From assembly GCA_005784505.1 (NCBI GenBank), contig VCAZ01000014.1, positions 355,748 to 419,747 on the forward strand: a DNA stretch of 64,000 nucleotides, written 5' to 3'. The notes below the pieces were generated by a model. That model ran no database searches, was not told the origin of the DNA, and worked only from the letters and a program-made list of their open reading frames with translations. This DNA comes from Bagarius yarrelli. Lineage: Eukaryota > Chordata > Actinopteri > Siluriformes > Sisoridae. Numbering within the stretch: the stretch's first letter is position 1; each line of letters begins with the position of its first letter. Below, in pieces: positions 20,122 through 32,369 of the stretch. The position numbers were made by a program, and so were the translations under genes.

Positions 20122-23100
20122 CTGAGAAAAAAATTTGATTATTGTCATTGTGCAAGGTACGTGTACAGAGCCAATGAAACGCAGTTAGCATCTAACCAGA
20201 AGTGCATAAGTGGCTTATTTACAAGAAATATCAGTGTAATAAATAAGAGTATGGGGTTGGTAATTACAGGTGAGAATAAATAATGTACAGAAGGGGCAGT
20301 AGTGTGTGTGTGTATATATGGTATCTATAAGTATAATACGGTTATAGAGAGAAGTGGTCCGGATAGATAGTTCTCGAGTGTGCTCCCGTCCACTACCGCG
20401 GCCCTGGCTCGCCTCGCGCGGAGTGTAGGCTCGCTCCGTCTGGAGTATCCCCCGTACCCTCCGAGTCACTAGGCGGGGCCTAGCGCGCAGTGTCAGGCTC
20501 GCTCGTTCTCGCTGATCCTCCCCCGTCCCTCCAGACGTCCCTCTGGCTAGCCTCGGAGCCGTGTCGGCTCGCAGTTCTGGCTGTCTACTCCCTTCCCCAG
20601 CGTCCCTGGCGGGCCTCGCGAGCAGTTACGGATCGCTCGTTCTAGCTGTCTCCTACCGTCCCTCCCGACGTACCCTGGATCGCTCGCGGGGCCGTGTAAG
20701 GCTCGATCGGTTCTAGCTGTATGCATCCCCCCCCCGTCAAGGTCCCGCGTCCTATGGTATCGCCCTCGCGCGCAGGTCAGGCTCGCTCGTTCTCGCGTGC
20801 CGTAATCCGTCAATCCAGCGTCCTCTGGCTAGCAATCGCGCGCCGTGTCCGGCTCGCTAGTTCTGGATGGTGTGGCTACCCGTACCTACAAGCGTAATAT
20901 GGCTAGAATAGCGCGCCGTGTCGGCCCTGTTCTGGCTGTCTCCTACCGTCTCCGCGCCCTCGGCTCGCCTAGCGAGCGTGTCCGGCCGCTAGTTCTCGCT
21001 GCGTCTCCCGTCCATCCCGAGTCACATGGCCTAGACTAGCCGCAGTTACGGCTGCTGTTCTGGCTGTCTCCTACAGTCCTCCCCCCGGTCCCCTCTGGAT
21101 CGCCTAGAGAGCCGTGTCGGATAGCTCTTTCGCGTCTCCTCCAGTCACTCCAGAGTCCGTCTGGAGGGACTGCGGGACGTGTCCGCGTCCACTCGGCGGC
21201 CGCGCGGGGCCGTGTTGTACGGCTAGATAGTTCGGATGTATCTCCCTCAATCCAGCTCCCTAGGGCTCGCCTAGCGCGCCGTGTACGGATCGACGTTCTG
21301 GCTGTCTTACAGTCCCAACCCGCGTCCCTCTGGAGGGCCTCGCGCGCAGTGTCCGGATCCCTAGTTCTGCTGGCTCTCCCCGTCCCTCCCGCGTCCCTTC
21401 TGGCTCGCCTCGCGGGCGTGTCCGGTCGCTCGTCTGGCGGTCTGCTCCCCGTCCCCTCCCGGCGTCCCTCTGGCTCGGCTCGCGGGCGTGTACAGGCTAG
21501 CTAGTTTATAGCTGCTGCTCCCCGTTCCATCCAGAGTACCTCTGGCTCGACTCGCGCCGTGAAGGTAGATAGTTCGGCTTGTGTTGCTACCGTCCCTCCC
21601 GAGTCCTCTGGCTTAGGCCTAGAGCGCCGGTCCGGATAGCTCGTTCCGGGAGTGTGTGCTCCCCGCCCCCCGCGTACCTCTGGCGGGCCTCCGGGGCCGT
21701 GTCCGGATCGATAGTTCTAGGATGTATAATCCGTACCTACAGAGTCCCTCTGGCTCGCCTCGAGGAGCTAGTTGTCAGGCTCGCTAGGTCTAGATTGTTC
21801 ATCCCCGTCCCTCCGAGTCAATATGGCGGGCCTCGCGGGCCGTACGGTAGTCGTTCTCGCGGTATATCCCCCGTCACTCCCCGCGGCCCTCTGGATAGCA
21901 TCGAGAGCAGTGTCAGGCTCGCCGTCGTCGTATGGGTATAATCCAGTCCTCCGGCGTCACTCTGGCTGCCTCGCGCGCCGTGTCGGATCGCTAGTTATGG
22001 CGTATTCCCTCCATCCAGAGGCCCTCTGGCTCGCCTCGAGCGCAGTTCGGACGCTCGTTTGGATGTATCATCCCGTAAATACGCGTACCATCTGGATCGA
22101 CTCGCGCGCCGTGTCAGGCTCGCTCGTTCTAGCTGCTACTCCCCCCCCGTCCCTCCGCGTCCCTCGGCTAGCCTCGCGAGCCGTGTCCGGCTCGTCGTTC
22201 TGGCTGTCTCTCCCCCAGTCCCTCCCGAGTCCTCTGGCGGGACTCGGCGCGCAGTTCCGGCTCGCTCGTTCTCGCTGGTGTACCGTCCCTACAGCGGCCC
22301 TTCTGGCGCTACGCGGACGGTACGGTCGATTAGTTTCGATGTATGCTACCGTCCCTACGCGTCACTATGGCTCGCATCGCGCGAAGTGTCAGGCTAGCTA
22401 GTTATAGATGTCTGATCCCGTCACCTCCAGGCGTACTCTGGCTCGCTCGGCGGGACAGTGTCAGGCTCGTATTATCGCTGTCTGAACCGTCCCTCCCCGC
22501 TCGGTCCCTATGGTCGCCTCGTGGCAGTGTCATGCTAGATCGTATCGCTCGTTCTCGCTGTCTACTCCCGTCCCTCCAGAGTCCCTATGGCCGGCCTAGC
22601 TGGGCCGGGTCAGGCTCGCTCGTTCTTCGCTGTATTGATCCCCGTCTCCTACGCGTCTCTGGCGGGCTTCGCGCAGGTACGGCTAGCTCGTCTAGCTGTC
22701 TCCTCCCGTCCCTCAGGGTCATATGGATCGACTCGAGAGCCGTGTCCGATCGTCGTGCGGCTGTCTCCTCCCCGTCCCTCCGAGTCACTCTGGATTCGAT
22801 AGCGCGCCGTGTCCGGCTCGTCGTTCTCGTGTCTCCTCCCGCCTCAGCGTCCCTCTGGCTAGACGAGGGAGCAGGTACGGTAGCTCGGTTCTGGGAGTGT
22901 ATAAATCCCGTCCATCCCGCGCACTTGGATCGACTAGCGAGCCGTGTCAGGACGCTCGTGATGGCCGTCTGCTCCCGTACAATCCCGAGACATGATGGAG
23001 GGATATCGAGGCAGTGTAGCTCGCTAGTTCTAGAGTAATCTACGTCCATCCGAGGAAATTGGCGGGACGCTAGAGACGGGTCCGGCTCGCTCGTTCTGGC

Positions 23101-24208
23101 GTCTAATCCAGTTACATACCGGTAACTCTGGATAGAATAGGCGAGACGTGTACGGCCGTAGTTCTGCTGTCATCCGCCACTCCAGCGTCCACTCGGCGAG
23201 CCTCGCGCGCAGTGTAAGGATCGCTAGTTATGGCTGTCTCCTCCCGTTCCCTCCAGCGGAATCTGGCTTCGGCCTCGCGCGCCGTGTCCGGCTCGCTCGT
23301 TTTCGAGTCGCCTCCCGTACATCGCGTACTATGGATAGAATAGCGCGCCGTGTAAGGATAGTCGTTCTGGCTGTCTCATCAGTTCATACCGCGTACATCT
23401 GGCTCGCTCGCGCCCCGCAGTGTCAGGCCGCTAGTTCTGGCTGTCTCTACCCCGTCACTCCAGCGTACATGGCTAGTCTCGAGCGCCGTGTACGGCTCCG
23501 CAGTCTGCTGTCTCCTCCCGTCACTCCAGAGTCACTGGGCTAGATCGAGCGCCGGTAGGCTATAGCAGTTATCGCTGTATCCTACCGTACTCCGCGTCAT
23601 ATGGATAGCATCGCGAGCCGTGTACGGCTCGCTCCTGATGGCTGGTTGCTCCCCGTCAATCAGGCACTATGGAGGGCCGGCGGAGCGTGGCAGGCTCGCT
23701 CGTTCGGCTGTCTATCCCGTAACTACAGAGTAACTCTGGAGGGACTAGAGAGCCGGTCCGGCTTAGCTGTTCTGGCTGTATCCTACCCGTAATCAGGTAC
23801 CTGATGGCAGGGCATCGCGAGACGTGTGTCAGGCTACGTCTTATGGCTGGTGCCCGCGCCCTCCTGTCAAGTAGTACAAAGTCCCGACAGTGGCCAGTTG
23901 AGAAAATAGCTACAAACCGCGTACAAAACTCCCCCCCCACCACGCTGTGGGCGTCCTCACGAAACCAGGTTCTCCTTTTTTAACCCCATTTCAGTTTCAT
24001 CCTTTGTGGAAACTGCTAGAAATGCCTCGGGATCAATGTGACCAAATTCTGAAAACACCACCAGGTTTGGTACAAAAGGACTCACTTCATGTGGTGCGCA
24101 TATCTATTTGACGGTAAAGGGCCACTGGATTTTTTGGCGTGTGTTTGAGGTGTGTGGGTGTATTGTCCACTACACGATCTGTGAGGCTGGGATCGTTTCG
24201 GGCGTGAC
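20122..24208. other. prrx1: prrx1 intron inside the homeodomain
   Basis: Lies between the two homeodomain exons. Mostly the GC-rich array described next; a short (TG)n is at about 20307-20320. Confidence 0.75.
20357..23855. repeat. GC-rich tandem array, about 70-bp unit, very noisy
   Basis: Roughly 50 units in about 3.5 kb. The unit runs CCGTCCCTCC-AGCGTCCCTCTGG-CTCGCCTCGCGCGCCGTG-TCCGGCTCGCTCG-TTCTGGCTGTCTCC. Every copy has several indels. Differences are dominated by C replaced by A (GCTCGCTCG written GATAGATAG, CGCGCGCC written CGAGAGCC, GTCCCTCC written GTAACTAC). Open frames of up to 231 codons through it are Arg/Ser/Leu/Ala/Val-rich translations of the repeat, not genes. Confidence 0.9.
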
Positions 24209-24361
24209 CTGCACACGCGCCTCGTGAGAGCCCTGCGTGCAGATCCTCCTGACGCAGGGCGTCGGGGTAATGGCGTCCGTCTGCCCTGCTCCAGAGCCTG
24301 CAGTGGACTGCTGTAACGTAGTCTGTTTCTCCTCTGTCCTCGGTTTTTCTCCCCGTTTCAG
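24209..24361 (-). pseudogene. prrx1: prrx1 exon 2 (most of the homeodomain), corrupted by indels
   Basis: Read on the minus strand this segment follows the prrx1 exon that encodes the basic linker and homeodomain residues up to TEARVQ. Recognisable nucleotide blocks in the right order: AGAGGAGAAACAGA, GCAGGCTCTGGAGC, CATTACCCCGACGCC, CGTCAGGAGGATCTG, CACGCAGGG and GAGGCGCGTGTGCAG followed by donor GT. They are separated by many small indels, so the reading frame is lost; one frame still shows HYPDA. The family exon would be about 168 bp; here it is about 153. Donor edge is sure, acceptor edge approximate. Marked as broken because of the frame, but the cause is most likely unpolished sequence, since flanking prrx1 exons are nearly intact and in order. 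Confidence 0.85.
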
Positions 24362-24369
24362 TGTTCATT

Positions 24370-27300
24370 GGACCCCACCAACCCCATCGTCAGGCTCCAT
24401 TCACTTGTGATTCGTGCCTGGTGATGTCATGAAGGAAGCCCAGCCGTCTCCTGTCACCTCGTCCCAGCCTTCTTTAAAAAGGAGGTTTTCTTTCGTGCGT
24501 AACCCCTGTTTTGTGGCTCCTTATATCCACTTTCTTTATGGCACTGCCCCCGGAACTGCGTAATGGTAATTGAAGATGAAAGCCCAGAAGGGAACAATGA
24601 CGGGGCCCGGAAAAGAGAAATAAATAAACCGCACTGCTCCCCGCCGCGCGGGGCGGGCGGAGGGGGGACGGCTCCGCTGCCCCCCCTGCCTTTCCTTTTT
24701 GGTTGCAGTGCCTCTTGACATGCGTTAGATCTCCGGAATCCGTTGAGCCGTTTCCCTGCACAACACTCCCCCCCCCCGTTTTCTTCGCTTCCGCTGTCCT
24801 GAGTGAGCTCTTAATAGTGCCTGACCCGCTTGCTCCGTGCTCAGGCCCTCCCTGCAGTTGCCGTCAAGAGTCCCTGCTTCCTCCCCCGGCTCGGAATTCA
24901 GTCATCCGGCTTCTGCTTCCGCGACTCTGCCTTCGCGGCGCACTGAATGCGTTCCTCCATCTCGCGTCCCCCCCCCTGCTTCTCGCCTCCGGGGGGGGCC
25001 ACTCAGGGCGTCCGCTTCTTCGCTCCTGCCCGCGCGTCTGCTCTTCTCCTACTCCGCCCTTCCCTGCTTTGCTGCCTGGGCTCGGCCCCCTTTCCTCGTT
25101 CGCCTCCTTCCTCCGCTCCCCCGCCGCCGGGCCGGGTGCTTGCGCCCCCGCTCCCCTCCTCCCGCGCTTACCGGCGGCTCTGGCCCCTCCTCCCCCCTTA
25201 GAGGTATCATTGCACCCCGGTCGCCCTTATATTGCTCTATTTATACCACTGGTCTCCGGCAGCCTATTTCTCCTCACCTTTGCGCCATACTCCGCCAATT
25301 GCGGCGCCCCAATGACATACATGGCGCTGATAGGTGTGATATAGCGCTACTGCTCGATTGCGACTGGCGTGCCCCGGCTTTGCCCCAACACGCATACGAT
25401 TGAAAGCGCACCACGACTCCTGTATATTTGTGCTTGCATGATACGGGTTGACTCGCTAGCACTACAGTAAGGTCGAGTAGATCACCGTACTGCAGTTCGT
25501 TTTTTTTCACTTAGACCCCCTCTCGTTTACGTGACATGTCTCGTTGTTGTAGAGATAGTCATTCATTTGTATGCCACCCACCTCGATTCGTTTTGACCTA
25601 CCCCTGGCGTTGCGCTTGAATTTGTGGGTTTATGTTCTGCATGCTCCTTGTCGTTGCACCCCAATCTCCGCCGCATGGCCGGAGGGCGCTGCCTTATATG
25701 TTCTGTACTTATTTTTTTTACCTCTGTTCTCCTTGCCCCACATCTCCCTTCTTCTTTCCTTCTTGTTCTTCTTGTTTTCACTCCTCCCTGCCCCTGCGGG
25801 TTATCCTGTTTACCTTCAACCCGGCTCACACTTCCTCCCGTTCTAATCCCCCCCACCTCCTCTTCCCCCATACGTACTGCTTTAGGTTCCGGTTTATTAA
25901 CTACTCTGCGCCGCTGCGTCGTTAACTGCCCCTTCCGCCCTCCGTTTATTGGCCGCGCCTCGTTCGTCCTTTTATTCGGGGTTCCCCTTGGCGGGGCTGG
26001 TACTACACCACTGCGCCCTTTTCCCGTCCCTCAGTTGGCTTGTACTGTAAATCTTTCCCGTGTGGCTGGTGGTGCTTCTTCCGGGGGTGTTTTTTTTTTC
26101 GTTTTTCTACAGCTCCGTGTGAGGCCGACGCCCCCCGTCCCCCCCCTATGCTCTTTTTCTTTTCCCCACCCACCATCGTGCTTGACCCCCCCCTGGCATC
26201 AATCGTTAGTTTGTTTGTTTCCCCCCACTCTACCTCTACTCTCCTCCTCTCCTCCTCATAACCAAATCTTTGGCTAGTCAATCCCTCCTTCTGCCGGCCT
26301 CCACCCAATCACCCGCGATACCTCCCTGTCCCCAGCACCACCCCAGGCTCCCCATCCTTCTTCTCCTCCAAGTCTAACCATACCTGGCATCGCCCCCAGA
26401 TTGACTGCTCCTGCCCGTTGTGTGTGTTTTGTCCTTTTGGGGGACTTCTTTTCCCTTGCTCCTCACTCCCTCACACTAGAGCCCGCTGGATCTTGCCTGC
26501 CCCCCACGATCACTGCCTCCGTTCTTGTTTTGTTCCCCAGTTTTGTCGTTCGTCATGCTCTCAAACGCTGTTTGTGTGTTCGTCCTGTGTTCTTTCCGGG
26601 TTCTAGCTCGGGTGGTATCTTCCTGTTATGTAAAATGATGGTATTCTTCCGCCTAACGTTTTTTTCTTTCGGGCTCTCCTTACTTTTTTCTCCCTATCCC
26701 CTGCTTTGACTGGGGGTGTGGGCTTGTGGGGGTGCTCCTCTTAGACCCTTTACGCCGACACTATCTTGAAGCCGATCATGCGTTTTACAGCCGCCTACGG
26801 CCCGCTCTCATGCGCACCCGACCGCCTCCTCCTCTTTCTACCCACAACTCTGGTTTTCTTTGTGGCTCAGTGTCCATACTTCATCCGCCCGTCACCTTTC
26901 GCACCCCCCCCAGCCCCACCCAACCACTTACCACCCCAGTTTCACCCAACCCCTCTTTCCCCGTCTCCTCCCGTTCTATATGTGTGTGTTTTTGGTGTAT
27001 GTCTTTTTCCTCCTAACTTTCATCCCAACTCTTTGTTTCGCTGTGCGATGAGGCGAGCCGACTCGGAGAGCGATAGCACAGGGCTGTTCCGACCGCGGCG
27101 CAGACCGAGGGGCAGGCCGACATGCAAAATAGAGATGAGAAGCGTGGTTGTATCGCGCGTTCTCGTGCCGCAGCCGCGTTGTCGCGGCTGTGTGTCGTGG
27201 GCGACGGTTGACTGGGCCCACGGGTTATGGGCTGGCATAAGCACCGCGGTTCTCCCCGGAGCTGGTGGTCTTAGGCCTGGCTGTTTCGGTTTTTCTTCTG

Positions 27301-30060
27301 TGGTTGTCCATGCTCCGGTGCCTGTTGGTTGGTGGTTTTTGCCTCCCCTGGTGCAACCGTCTTACTGCCCCTCTGCGGCCCGGTTGGTTTAAACGAGACG
27401 GACATGGCGGCCTTGAGTCGCGCCAGCCGCCCGCCGTATTAGATTTAGGGAGGTGGCCCCCACGGCTTTCCGAGTCAGGAGCGCGTATCTTACTCCTTTA
27501 TACTCTCTCGGTCTATCAGCCCCCCCTTCTGCCTGCCGGGCGCTGGGCGTTAGGCTCGTTCCTTGTTTTCTGGTTGTTCGTTTTCTGAGTGCACTGTCTA
27601 TTTTCGCTCTCCCCTTTTTGTTTTCCCCTGGGGATGCTCGCTTCCCTCGTCTTCTCACCCTCCTAGCACATGGCCGCGCTTGCACCCCCCTCATTTCCTT
27701 TTTCCTTTTTTTATTCTCCCCCTCTCTTTACCCCCTTGCGCCTGGCCCTGTTCATTTTTGTGGTGGAGGCTTTTACGAGTAACTCCTAGGCAGTTTGCCC
27801 GCCATGGGCTTCGTTTTGCGCGCCTCGGGAGCAGCCAATGTGTCCCAACACACCCCCTTTTCACCTTTTGGCGGGGCTTCTGACCTTTCTGCCTTGTATT
27901 TGTAGCACGTGCACGGGCTCGCGTACCTTCCCGCTTTCCCCCCCCACCCCAAACCCCCCCTCCGACCCCCCCCACACTTAGACACTGCGTCACCCGTTGG
28001 CGTTTTGTGGGCCTTTTTTTTGCATCCTTTACCCCCTGTCTGTTTCTGCCAGGCGCGCAGCGGGGACCGCTTGCGCGAGCGCGGTCACGTCTTATCGCGC
28101 GCGCGCAGCCAGTCCTTCTTCCTATCCCACCTTCGTAGCTCCCCCTCAAGCACTCAGCCGCAACCCACAACCCACCCCCTCACCCCACTGCCTGCCCCTC
28201 GCGGCCCTCACCCCCCCTCTCACTTTGTGCTCCGCACCCCCAGATACTCGACGACCCGCAACCACGGCCATTTCCCCACCGCCCCCCCGGGGACCGACCT
28301 CCTCCAGCCCCGACCCACCTCACCCCAAGTTTTAGGAGCGAGCATAGAATGCGCCCTTACCGCACACCTAATCACACTGCCCACTTCTTTCTGACTTTTA
28401 CTCCGTCAGAAGTCCCCGTTGGGACTTGGTTAGTTTACTGCGTCCCCCCCCTTGCGAGTCCAATTACCCTTTTTTATGTGGTTTGTGCGTTTATTTCCCC
28501 CCCGCACCCGTCGACGCTCACACCCCGCACGAGCGCCGATTTCCCCCCCGGTTGGGGGTGTGTGTGCTGCTGCGTGTGCCCACCCCGTGTTTCCCCGCCG
28601 ACCCGTTGGGCATCCTCACGCTCCTTTCCTTTAACCCCGAGCTGGTGTGGTGTGGCAACACCCACGATGTCCTTTTCCCGGAAGCCATCCGCTACGCTCC
28701 CCTACATCATTTTCCCAACTTTTCGGTTTCTTGTTATCCCTCCTTTACCACAGGCTAACCCTGCCAGCCGGGGTACCGTGGCCGCAACACAACCCGCTCA
28801 CCCCCCCCCACACCCCCCACGGTTCTCCGAACCCCCAACACGGCACTCGCTCCCCCCCCCACCCACACACCAACCCACCCACCCCCAACCACACTCCATA
28901 TCACACCCCCCACACACACCCCACACAACTCCCCGACATAACCACTTGTACAGCTGTTTGTCCACACCACCCCCCCCACACACACCTGTTCACACTTGGT
29001 AGACACACACGTTGCACTAAGAGTTGGTATTTCCACCTTGCCCCACCTCACATCGATTCCACACGCACGCCAACTTGCCCACCTCACTTTCCCCCGCCCC
29101 GCCCTCCCGCTTGGTTGCTTACCCCCGCGGCCCCCTCACACCCGCGACGACCCCCCACACGGAGCTGGGCTAGCCCTGACCCCACACAGCTCACCCTAGT
29201 CCCACCACACCCAGCTCGAAGTTTTGGCCCTCACCCGCACTCAGACGGGCATCCACCACCTCACCAACCTACAACTCGTGAAACCACCCCCCTCCCCCGC
29301 CCCGGACCACAACCACACACCACCACACCAACCCAACACACTGACAGTCGCCCGACCATAAGCTACCCCCCTCGGATCTTCCACGTAAAGAGCTCGCCCT
29401 GACGCGTTGCCTTGCAGGGCTAGACCGCCCCCCCATTACCCCTCGCCCTCCATCCGGTTCATCTATGTTAGGTGGCCCCCCCTGCGGACTGGGTTGTCCA
29501 GTCGTTTTAGAATGTCGTTGGCTAGCGGGACTGGTTCACTGTGTTACTCAACAGAGGTACCACATACCTGACTTGAACCAACTTCCCCCCTTTCCAGTTT
29601 GTTGGTCAGGTTTCTGTTTCTTGATTTTATGATGAACACGAACCAACACCTGTTGGTACTGAGACCTAGTTGTCCCCTTTCACTTCTAGAACCCTCCCTC
29701 TTTCAGCATCCTCTCTTGGCTGATTGTACCTTCCACCGTCACACCACACCAGCACGGTGGTGTGCCTCGCCGGGCCCGAACCCTGAGGGGAGATCATCTC
29801 CACACAGTGACTTTCCCGTCAGGTTCTTGTTGCACTTAACACACCCTCACTCTGCCATACGCCGTAATTCCCACACTCGAATACTTGGACCCTCCACCGC
29901 GGTGCGTGTCGTGTTCGGCCAATGGAGGTGTGAGCCCCCTGCCGTTATTTCCACGGATAACAAGTTATATAAAAAAGACGACACTCGTATTAAGCGTCAG
30001 CAGTGTACACACTAAGACTTCCTTAACCACTGTCTGTATCTGACACTATACGCTCTCCTT
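24370..30060. other. C/T-skewed, homopolymer-rich stretch, probably unreliable sequence
   Basis: About 5.7 kb with strong C+T excess on the plus strand, many C runs of 6-10, and no SINE, microsatellite or transposon of the kinds that fill the rest of the window. A patch at 28780-29400 is a noisy CCCACAC-type mixture. Long plus-strand open frames (up to 251 codons) are Pro/Leu/Ser/Phe-rich and overlap in two or three frames; I support none as genes. Normal-looking AT-rich sequence resumes near 29950-30060. prrx1 exon 1 may be hidden here. Confidence 0.6.
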
Positions 30061-30229
30061 GTATCACGGGTTTATCTGTAATCCTTAAATGTGAGTTAAA
30101 ATACTGGACATTTATACCCCAGCGTATCAACACACCATGGTGTAGTCTGGTAATTGCTATATGATTATTAGTGTATGAGCTGTAGGTTATTTTTGGCAGG
30201 GTTCTTTGACCCGGTGGTGTTTAACACTT

Positions 30230-31080
30230 GGCCCTAAAGTTGGTAACAGTTCCAGTTGATAATGTGGATATTACAGCGTCGGTGTTCAGTAAGCAAATTT
30301 AACTCTGTGTGTGTGTGTGTGTCTGTGTGTGTTTAACATTGTACAACGTGTTAATTCGACACTAACGGCGAATTTAACACCTTAAATAAACCCCTGCTGT
30401 AAGTCATTAAAGTGTTTTTGTAATTGTAGCTTATTGTTTTAGACGCCGCTTTTCGAGCTAGTTAACATTGTGTTTAATGCAGGTGTGAATTAAAAATTTA
30501 CTGTGAATAATAAAAGAATAAAGAATAAAAGAATTTTTCTTAAGAATGAATGTTTTAAAAAGTCAAAGTAATACGGTTCTCATTACGCATGCGCAAAACA
30601 AATAACCGCGTCATTTTACACTCATTAATTCTCTCTGGAAAAGAAAATGTGCCCAGGATTTGTCCTTACGCTGTCCTAATATAAATACACACAAATAAGT
30701 TTATTTATTAATCAATTAATTCGTTAAATGTTGCGTAAGTTAATTCAGCATTGTATAGATATCGAATAAATTAATAAAGTTACTTCAACAACGTGTTTTA
30801 ATAAAAGTGTCAATTCAGCACAATATTATTTTTGATCAATCGTTCCGAATCTCATTACGCATGCGCAAAACAAATACCAGCCTACACATTTAAACATGGC
30901 GCTGGTGTAAGTAAACGTGTTAAACATTGTGCCAGGTTTTTAATTCAACACTGTCAGCTAATTTAGCTGGGCGTAAAACCAGCCCCTGTTGTGGGTTATT
31001 AACGTTCTTTAAGGATAGTAAGCGATTTAAAGCCGCCATTGCTGCTGCCTGTTTATTATAGGTGGTAATTCGGCGCAGGC
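30230..31080. repeat. Degenerate duplicated region with NRF1-like sites
   Basis: Phrases such as GTGTTTAACATTGT, GTGTTAATTCGACACT, AACCCCTGCTGTAAGTCATTAA recur in altered form (about 30320-30420 and 30915-31010). A 26-bp segment containing TACGCATGCGCAAAAC is present identically at 30579-30604 and 30851-30876. A short (GT)n is at 30308-30332. Confidence 0.6.
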
Positions 31081-31459
31081 GGAGGGGTAAAGCGCAGATT
31101 TGTCACCACATCATTCTGTAGAAAAATACACGCGTTTCTTAATTTCCCACATGTGATTATTATTTTTTTAAAGAATGTTTTTTTAATTGTGTCTGTTCTT
31201 GAAGGGGGTCGAAGCTGAGCGCTGGTGTTGATGGAGCTCATAAACTAAGTGTGTAGGACGTTATAAGGGCTAATAAAGCAGGGCGCGTGTGTCAGCGCAC
31301 ACCTCGGATTCGACATTAAAATGGTTTTGCTCTTGTTGAGAGATCGGATCGGCTTTTACAGCGGATGTTAAAAACTGACCTGCGTGTCAGACCCCGACGC
31401 AGTGCGCAAAATCACAAAATCACTCTCAACTGCATCAAAGAGCCACTGATTCAGACCAG

Positions 31460-31545
<86 letters not shown>

Positions 31546-31810
31546 CTCTCTCTACTGTCCCCCCTCTCAAAAGCCTGTCTCTCTCTCTCCCCCACTGTCT
31601 CTCTCTCTCTCTTTCTCTCTCCCTCTGTGTGTCTCTCTCCCCCTCTGTGCCCCTTCCTCTCTCTCTGTCCCTCTGTCTCTCTGTCTCTCCTCTCTCTCTG
31701 TCCTCTCTCTCGCGCCCTCTGTGTCCCCCCCTTCTCTCTGTCTCTCTCTCTCTCCCTCCCTCCTCTCTCTCTCTCTCTCCTCCCCTCTGTGCCCCCCCCC
31801 CCTCTGTGAT
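31460..31810. repeat. (CT)n - (TA)n - (CT)n compound tract
   Basis: (TC)n at 31462-31502, (TA)n at 31511-31540, then a C/T-only tract to 31806. Ser/Leu-rich frames of 150-167 codons are repeat products. Confidence 0.93.
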
Positions 31811-32220
31811 TTTAATTACCGTTACTGGATTTCGAGGAGACTTTCCGTCATCATTAGTTTTCCTCTAGTCTTTGGCTCGTGCCGCAATGAACTTCTTTTA
31901 TTTCCCTCATAAGTAAATCATAATCATTCGTCTTCTTTAAACAACCAAAAAGGTCCCGAGTTTTTTTTTTAACTCAATTTGATTCTCTGATTTAATTAAA
32001 GTAAATAAAGGCATTCATTAAAAACAGAAATTTGCACAATAAATTTTATGTAAATAATTTGATTTTACCGTCGTAATAAAAATATAGATTAAATAAATAT
32101 GTTATAGGGTTGACATGATAAAAATATTAAAAAAATATATACTTAAATAAATATATTGTGAAAGACGTGCATCGGATTGCTAGCGACGTAGAGAGACTGT
32201 AAAAATCTTCCCTGTAAAAA
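31811..32220. other. Non-coding stretch, nothing recognised
   Basis: AT-rich; no exon or mobile element seen. Confidence 0.45.
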
Positions 32221-32363
32221 ATCCGGCAGTAATCCGGTAATCCGGCAGTAATCCGGCAGTTTTTAATAAATCCGGCAGTATCCGGTAATCCGGCAGTAAT
32301 CGGTAATCGGTAAATCCGCCGGTAATCCGGTAATCTGGCAGTAAACCGGTAATCCGGTAATCC
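32221..32363. repeat. Short-unit minisatellite (AATCCGGTAATCCGGCAGT)
   Basis: About fifteen TCCGG-centred units of 8-11 bp (AATCCGGT, AATCCGGCAGT) with one AT-rich interruption at 32261-32270. Antisense translation gives repeated PDYRI. Confidence 0.88.
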
Positions 32364-32369
32364 CTTTTT

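Noticed and set aside
20845..23049. Open frames of up to 231 codons, Arg/Ser/Leu/Ala/Val-rich
   Set aside because: They translate the noisy 70-bp repeat, overlap in several frames, and have no start or splice context.
20357..23855. CRISPR-like array
   Set aside because: Units are continuous tandem repeats with no unique spacers, in a vertebrate locus.
18149..24361. prrx1 as a pseudogene
   Set aside because: Introns, splice sites and order are kept, and exon defects are indels of the type expected from poor sequence. A processed or decayed copy would lack introns or carry substitutions.
27036..27220. Arg-rich frame starting MRRADSESDSTG as possible prrx1 or other exon
   Set aside because: Does not match prrx1 exon 1 on either strand, and the frame is in the unreliable block.
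24703..29402. Many long plus-strand open frames (up to 251 codons)
   Set aside because: Pro/Ser/Leu/Phe-rich, overlapping in two or three frames, caused by C/T excess in a stretch that is probably unreliable. No domain recognised.
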